From Rubripirellula obstinata (lineage in GTDB: Bacteria; Planctomycetota; Planctomycetia; Pirellulales; Pirellulaceae): a DNA stretch of 49,375 nucleotides. The stretch is taken from contig NZ_LWSK01000038.1 of assembly GCF_001642955.1 (NCBI RefSeq), positions 1 through 49,375 of the forward strand, written 5' to 3'. This document shows, one piece after another, positions 49,230 to 49,375 of the stretch; positions within the stretch are counted from its first letter, which is position 1; each line of letters begins with the position of its first letter. A program made the position numbers and the translations under genes. Below the pieces are notes generated by a model that made no database searches, was not told where the DNA came from, and saw nothing but the letters and a program-made list of their open reading frames with translations.

Positions 49230-49375
49230 AGAAAGCTGGGTGCCGGTGGTGTTCGCCACCGGAAACATGGCGATCGGAACGGTTGTGAATAGTCCCGGCG
49301 GGACGGAAGCCCTCTGCCGGGGATGCAAATCCCCGGATGGCGGCGCTGAATCTCCCCCATTCTCTGGCTCGGTTA
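49230..49375. repeat. Terminal repeat element related to the left window end
   Basis: GGTGCCGGTGGTGTTCGCCACC (about 49239) resembles the ACCGGTGGC hairpins at 21124. CTGCCGGGGATGCAAATCCC then CGG near 49316 is a hairpin with arms CCGGGGAT/ATCCCCGG. The last bases, ATTCTCTGGCTCGGTT, are the inverse of AACCGAGCCAGAGAAT at 8-23. Both window ends therefore carry the same repeat in opposite orientation. Confidence 0.75.

Noticed and set aside
1-49375. tRNA or rRNA genes
   Set aside because: No cloverleaf with a TTCGANNC loop and acceptor pairing, and no rRNA core sequence was found by eye in the gaps.

Overview
The window reads as a chromosomal segment of a Pirellulaceae-type planctomycete (Rhodopirellula/Blastopirellula-like). 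The signs are a DUF1559 prepilin-type protein, a BBP7-like porin-sized protein, small carboxypeptidase-regulatory-like lipoproteins, an LptD-like outer-membrane protein, MoxR/DUF58/transglutaminase genes, several TTG/GTG starts, and many hairpin-forming repeats between genes. No rRNA, tRNA or CRISPR array was seen. The lineage is inferred from gene style, not from a marker phylogeny.

Layout. 1-502: exact 7 x 67-bp tandem array. 694-4451 (+): leucine-rich-repeat lipoprotein, then DNA polymerase I. 4473-4895 (-): Rrf2 regulator. 5208-6434 (+): BBP7-like protein. 6517-14678: periplasmic nitrate reduction island. It has a minus-strand napD-A-B-F run and a divergent plus-strand unit of tetraheme cytochrome, Fe-S protein and NrfD-like membrane subunit. 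That unit probably replaces NapC/NapGH as the quinol-to-NapAB electron route. 14733-18236 (-): secreted AztD-like beta-propeller, TTR-like lipoprotein, DUF1559 protein and Cys/His-rich DUF2946-like protein; I infer a metal-handling theme. 18487-20962 (-): RIO kinase and a GH10-fold protein that has lost both catalytic glutamates. 20963-23160: repeat cluster interrupted by a Tn5/IS50-like IS4-family element with 21-bp inverted ends. 23309-30964 (+): second Cys/His-rich protein, then DUF58, degenerate transglutaminase, MoxR ATPase, His/Asp-rich lipoprotein and an ArsP/YraQ-like permease as a tightly overlapping operon, then a TTR-like lipoprotein. 31356-36669 (-): TetR, HlyD adaptor and RND pump. 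37541-42505: LptD-like protein, DgkA, CutA (-), HlyD-like adaptor. 42506-43700: repeat thicket with two doubtful small ORFs. 43710-49132 (-): an 855-aa membrane protein of unknown role and a secreted alpha/beta-hydrolase-fold protein lacking its catalytic Ser and His.

The most unusual signal is a set of imperfect palindromic elements. One family (arms GTAGCGAAAGTCGCCAAGAC ... GAGTTCCGCTAC, 64-73 bp) occurs four times. Two copies lie in frame inside neighbouring genes of one operon: the transglutaminase-like protein at 25285-25355 and the His-rich lipoprotein at 28257-28329. There the copies encode similar PKLL(T/A)SSA peptides that lead into hydrophobic segments. Another palindrome lies in the 5' coding part of the LptD-like gene, and others supply stop codons or fuse onto gene starts. 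This resembles protein-coding palindromic elements known from Rickettsia, but the sequences here are different families. Whether it is undescribed cannot be settled without database searches.
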